Shown piece after piece: positions 5,975 through 7,310 of a stretch of DNA of 7,310 bases. The position numbers and the translations under genes were made by a program. The notes under the pieces are model-generated. The model made no database searches. It saw only the letters and a program-made list of their open reading frames with translations, and was not told the origin of the DNA. The stretch is from Pseudomonadota bacterium (lineage in GTDB: Bacteria > Pseudomonadota > Gammaproteobacteria > Burkholderiales > Sulfuriferulaceae), in contig JAJYGL010000133.1 in NCBI GenBank assembly GCA_021790625.1, positions 5,251 to 12,560 of the forward strand, read 5' to 3'. How positions within the stretch are numbered: the first letter of the stretch is position 1; each line of letters starts with the position of its first letter.

Positions 5975-6009
5975 TATCATGGTGCATTTCACGACTGGCA
6001 CTATACTTC

Positions 6010-6076
6010 GGGAACCAATGATCTATTTCTTACATGAGCCGCGCTGCGGCCATGAGGGAATAGATCAGCGCTTCCC
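6010..6076. mobile_element. 67-bp MITE-like imperfect palindrome
   Basis: The left arm (6010-6042) and right arm (6046-6076) are reverse complements apart from a few substitutions and two single-base insertions, around a GCT centre. Shared blocks include GGGAA, TGATCTATT, CATG and GCCGC. The apex alone (GCCGC-GCT-GCGGC) is a strong hairpin. The right arm is followed by CTAA, the YTAR type of site used by IS5-family elements, although I see no clean target duplication on the left. The right arm recurs at 2577-2610. It lies 54 nt upstream of ppsA, so if transcribed it would form a long hairpin in the leader. The palindrome is seen directly; mobility is inferred. Confidence 0.65.
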
Positions 6077-6129
6077 TAATACTGGTGACTTGGCGTAACA
6101 TACCCGAAAACAAGATACCGGGGTACGAT

Positions 6130-7310
6130 ATGAGCACTTATCACTTTATCCGCTTTTTCGCTGATATCGGTATTGGCGACGTATCACTGGTTGGCGGTAA
6201 AAATGCATCGCTGGGCGAGATGTACCGCAAACTGAAGGACAAGCATGTTCGCGTGCCAAACGGTTTTGCCGTGACGGCAACCGCCTACCGTGAGATGCTG
6301 GATGCCGCCCACGCCTGGGATGCATTGCATGCGGCACTCGACGGTATCAACCCCGATGACGTGACCACCCTCGCCCAGCGCGGCAATGAAGCGCGGGAAA
6401 TCGTTTACAGTGCCGGACTACCGGCAAACATTGCCAATGAAATCCGGCAAGGATATCGGCAATTGCAAAATGAATATGGACACGATGTCAGCCTCGCGGT
6501 TCGCAGCTCTGCCACCGCCGAAGATTTGCCAACCGCCAGTTTTGCCGGTCAACAGGACACCTGGCTCAACATTCAGGGCGAAGATAACCTGCTCGACACC
6601 TGCCAACGCTGTTTTGCCAGCCTGTTTACCGATCGCGCCATTCATTACCGCATCGACCAAGGGTTTGATCACTTCAAAGTCGCTTTGTCCATTGGCATCA
6701 TGAAAATGGTGCGTTCTGATCTGGCAGCTTCAGGCGTCATGTTTACACTGGATACCGAATCCGGCTTCCGTGATGCCGTTTTCATCACGGGCGCTTATGG
6801 TCTGGGTGAAAATATAGTGCAAGGCGCGGTCGATCCGGACGAGTTTTACGTCCACAAACCCACCTATCTGAACGGACACCGTACCGTACTGCGCCGTCAA
6901 CTGGGCAGCAAAGCCCTCAAAATGATTTACGCTGGCGGCGAAGCGCGACTGACCACACGCAATGTTCCCGTACCAGTTGAAGAGCAGTCGCGATTTTGCC
7001 TGACCGACGCAGAAGTGCTGGAACTCGCCGGACATGCCATCGCCATCGAACAGCATTACCAGCGTCCCATGGACATCGAGTGGGCGAAAGATGGGTTGGA
7101 CGGAAAACTGTACATTGTTCAGGCCAGACCGGAAACCGTCGCTTCACAACGTGTCGCAACCGAACTGGAAACCTGGGTACTGGACAGCCACAGCAACATC
7201 CTGACCAGCGGCCGTTCGGTCGGTGAGAAAATCGCTTCCGGCACAGCGCACGTCATCACCGATGTCCGCAACCTGAACGACTTTCGTCCCGGCGAAGTGC
7301 TGATCACCGA
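6130..7310 (+). CDS. ppsA: Phosphoenolpyruvate synthase, N-terminal half (3' partial)
   Basis: Converts pyruvate, ATP and water to phosphoenolpyruvate, AMP and phosphate, the entry to gluconeogenesis from C3 units; it acts in the cytoplasm. The 393 codons present cover the ATP-grasp nucleotide-binding domain and the start of the linker. Visible motifs are VGGKNASLGEM (21-31), AVRSSATAEDLPTASFAGQQ (123-142), SGVMFTLDTESG (201-212), GLGENIVQGAVDPDEF (224-239), MDIEWAKDG (314-322) and IVQARPET (329-336). The phosphohistidine loop and the PEP/pyruvate-binding barrel lie past the window end (the family is about 790 residues). The ATG at 6130 agrees with known N-termini and has GGGG ending 6 nt upstream. 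That site could pair weakly with TACCC at 6101-6105. I found no convincing -10/-35 pair; TATACT at 6002-6007 lacks a matching -35. The coding sequence looks intact. Confidence 0.96.
   Translation, partial: MSTYHFIRFFADIGIGDVSLVGGKNASLGEMYRKLKDKHVRVPNGFAVTATAYREMLDAAHAWDALHAALDGINPDDVTTLAQRGNEAREIVYSAGLPANIANEIRQGYRQLQNEYGHDVSLAVRSSATAEDLPTASFAGQQDTWLNIQGEDNLLDTCQRCFASLFTDRAIHYRIDQGFDHFKVALSIGIMKMVRSDLAASGVMFTLDTESGFRDAVFITGAYGLGENIVQGAVDPDEFYVHKPTYLNGHRTVLRRQLGSKALKMIYAGGEARLTTRNVPVPVEEQSRFCLTDAEVLELAGHAIAIEQHYQRPMDIEWAKDGLDGKLYIVQARPETVASQRVATELETWVLDSHSNILTSGRSVGEKIASGTAHVITDVRNLNDFRPGEVLIT

Noticed and set aside
6002..6007. TATACT as the -10 box of a ppsA promoter
   Set aside because: No acceptable -35 hexamer lies 16-18 bp upstream, so it is only a lone hexamer match.
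5898..6098. 66-codon frame between the cytochrome and ppsA genes
   Set aside because: It runs through the inverted repeats and the 67-bp palindrome, ends inside the ppsA leader, and shows no recognisable domain. A frame arising from repeat sequence is the simpler explanation.

Overview
The window looks like a chromosomal stretch from a Gram-negative proteobacterium, probably a beta- or gamma-proteobacterium. The reasons are a YejF-type double-ATPase peptide transporter gene, a BrnT/BrnA toxin-antitoxin pair, a periplasmic multiheme cytochrome c with a Sec signal, PEP synthase, moderate GC in the coding regions, and sigma70-like promoters. I cannot name the genus from the sequence alone.

Layout, left to right. 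(1) <1-1796 (+): the 3' part of a gene for a peptide/nickel-type ABC transporter ATPase with two fused nucleotide-binding domains; its first Walker A lies outside the window. (2) 1857-2370 (-): an overlapping brnT-brnA type II toxin-antitoxin operon, convergent with the ABC gene. It has a good promoter placed so close to the toxin start that a leaderless mRNA is predicted. (3) 2371-2650: an intergenic patchwork with an AT-rich brnT promoter zone, a GC-rich unexplained segment, and half a copy of a dispersed hairpin repeat. (4) 2651-3532 (-): a membrane fatty-acid-desaturase-family protein with three histidine boxes. (5) 3644-3675: a strong, symmetrical intrinsic terminator. (6) 3679-5709 (-): a five-heme cytochrome c. 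Its front two thirds resemble the triheme cytochrome subunit of membrane-bound (PQQ) alcohol/gluconate dehydrogenases, and its last third resembles the diheme thiosulfate dehydrogenase TsdA. (7) 5710-6129: a 420-nt divergent intergenic region with the cytochrome promoter, three short inverted repeats and a 67-bp imperfect palindrome that looks like a MITE. (8) 6130->7310 (+): the N-terminal half of phosphoenolpyruvate synthase (ppsA).

The genes do not form one pathway. Each transcription unit is separate: the ABC gene, brnTA, the desaturase, the cytochrome and ppsA. The most unusual protein is the pentaheme fusion. Its eleven cysteines are ten heme-attachment cysteines plus one at the position where TsdA enzymes carry their unusual heme-ligating cysteine. 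This suggests that a TsdA-like active site is wired in one polypeptide to an Adh-type electron-transfer chain. The most unusual DNA feature is the 67-bp palindrome upstream of ppsA, whose right arm recurs 3.4 kb away beside the desaturase gene.
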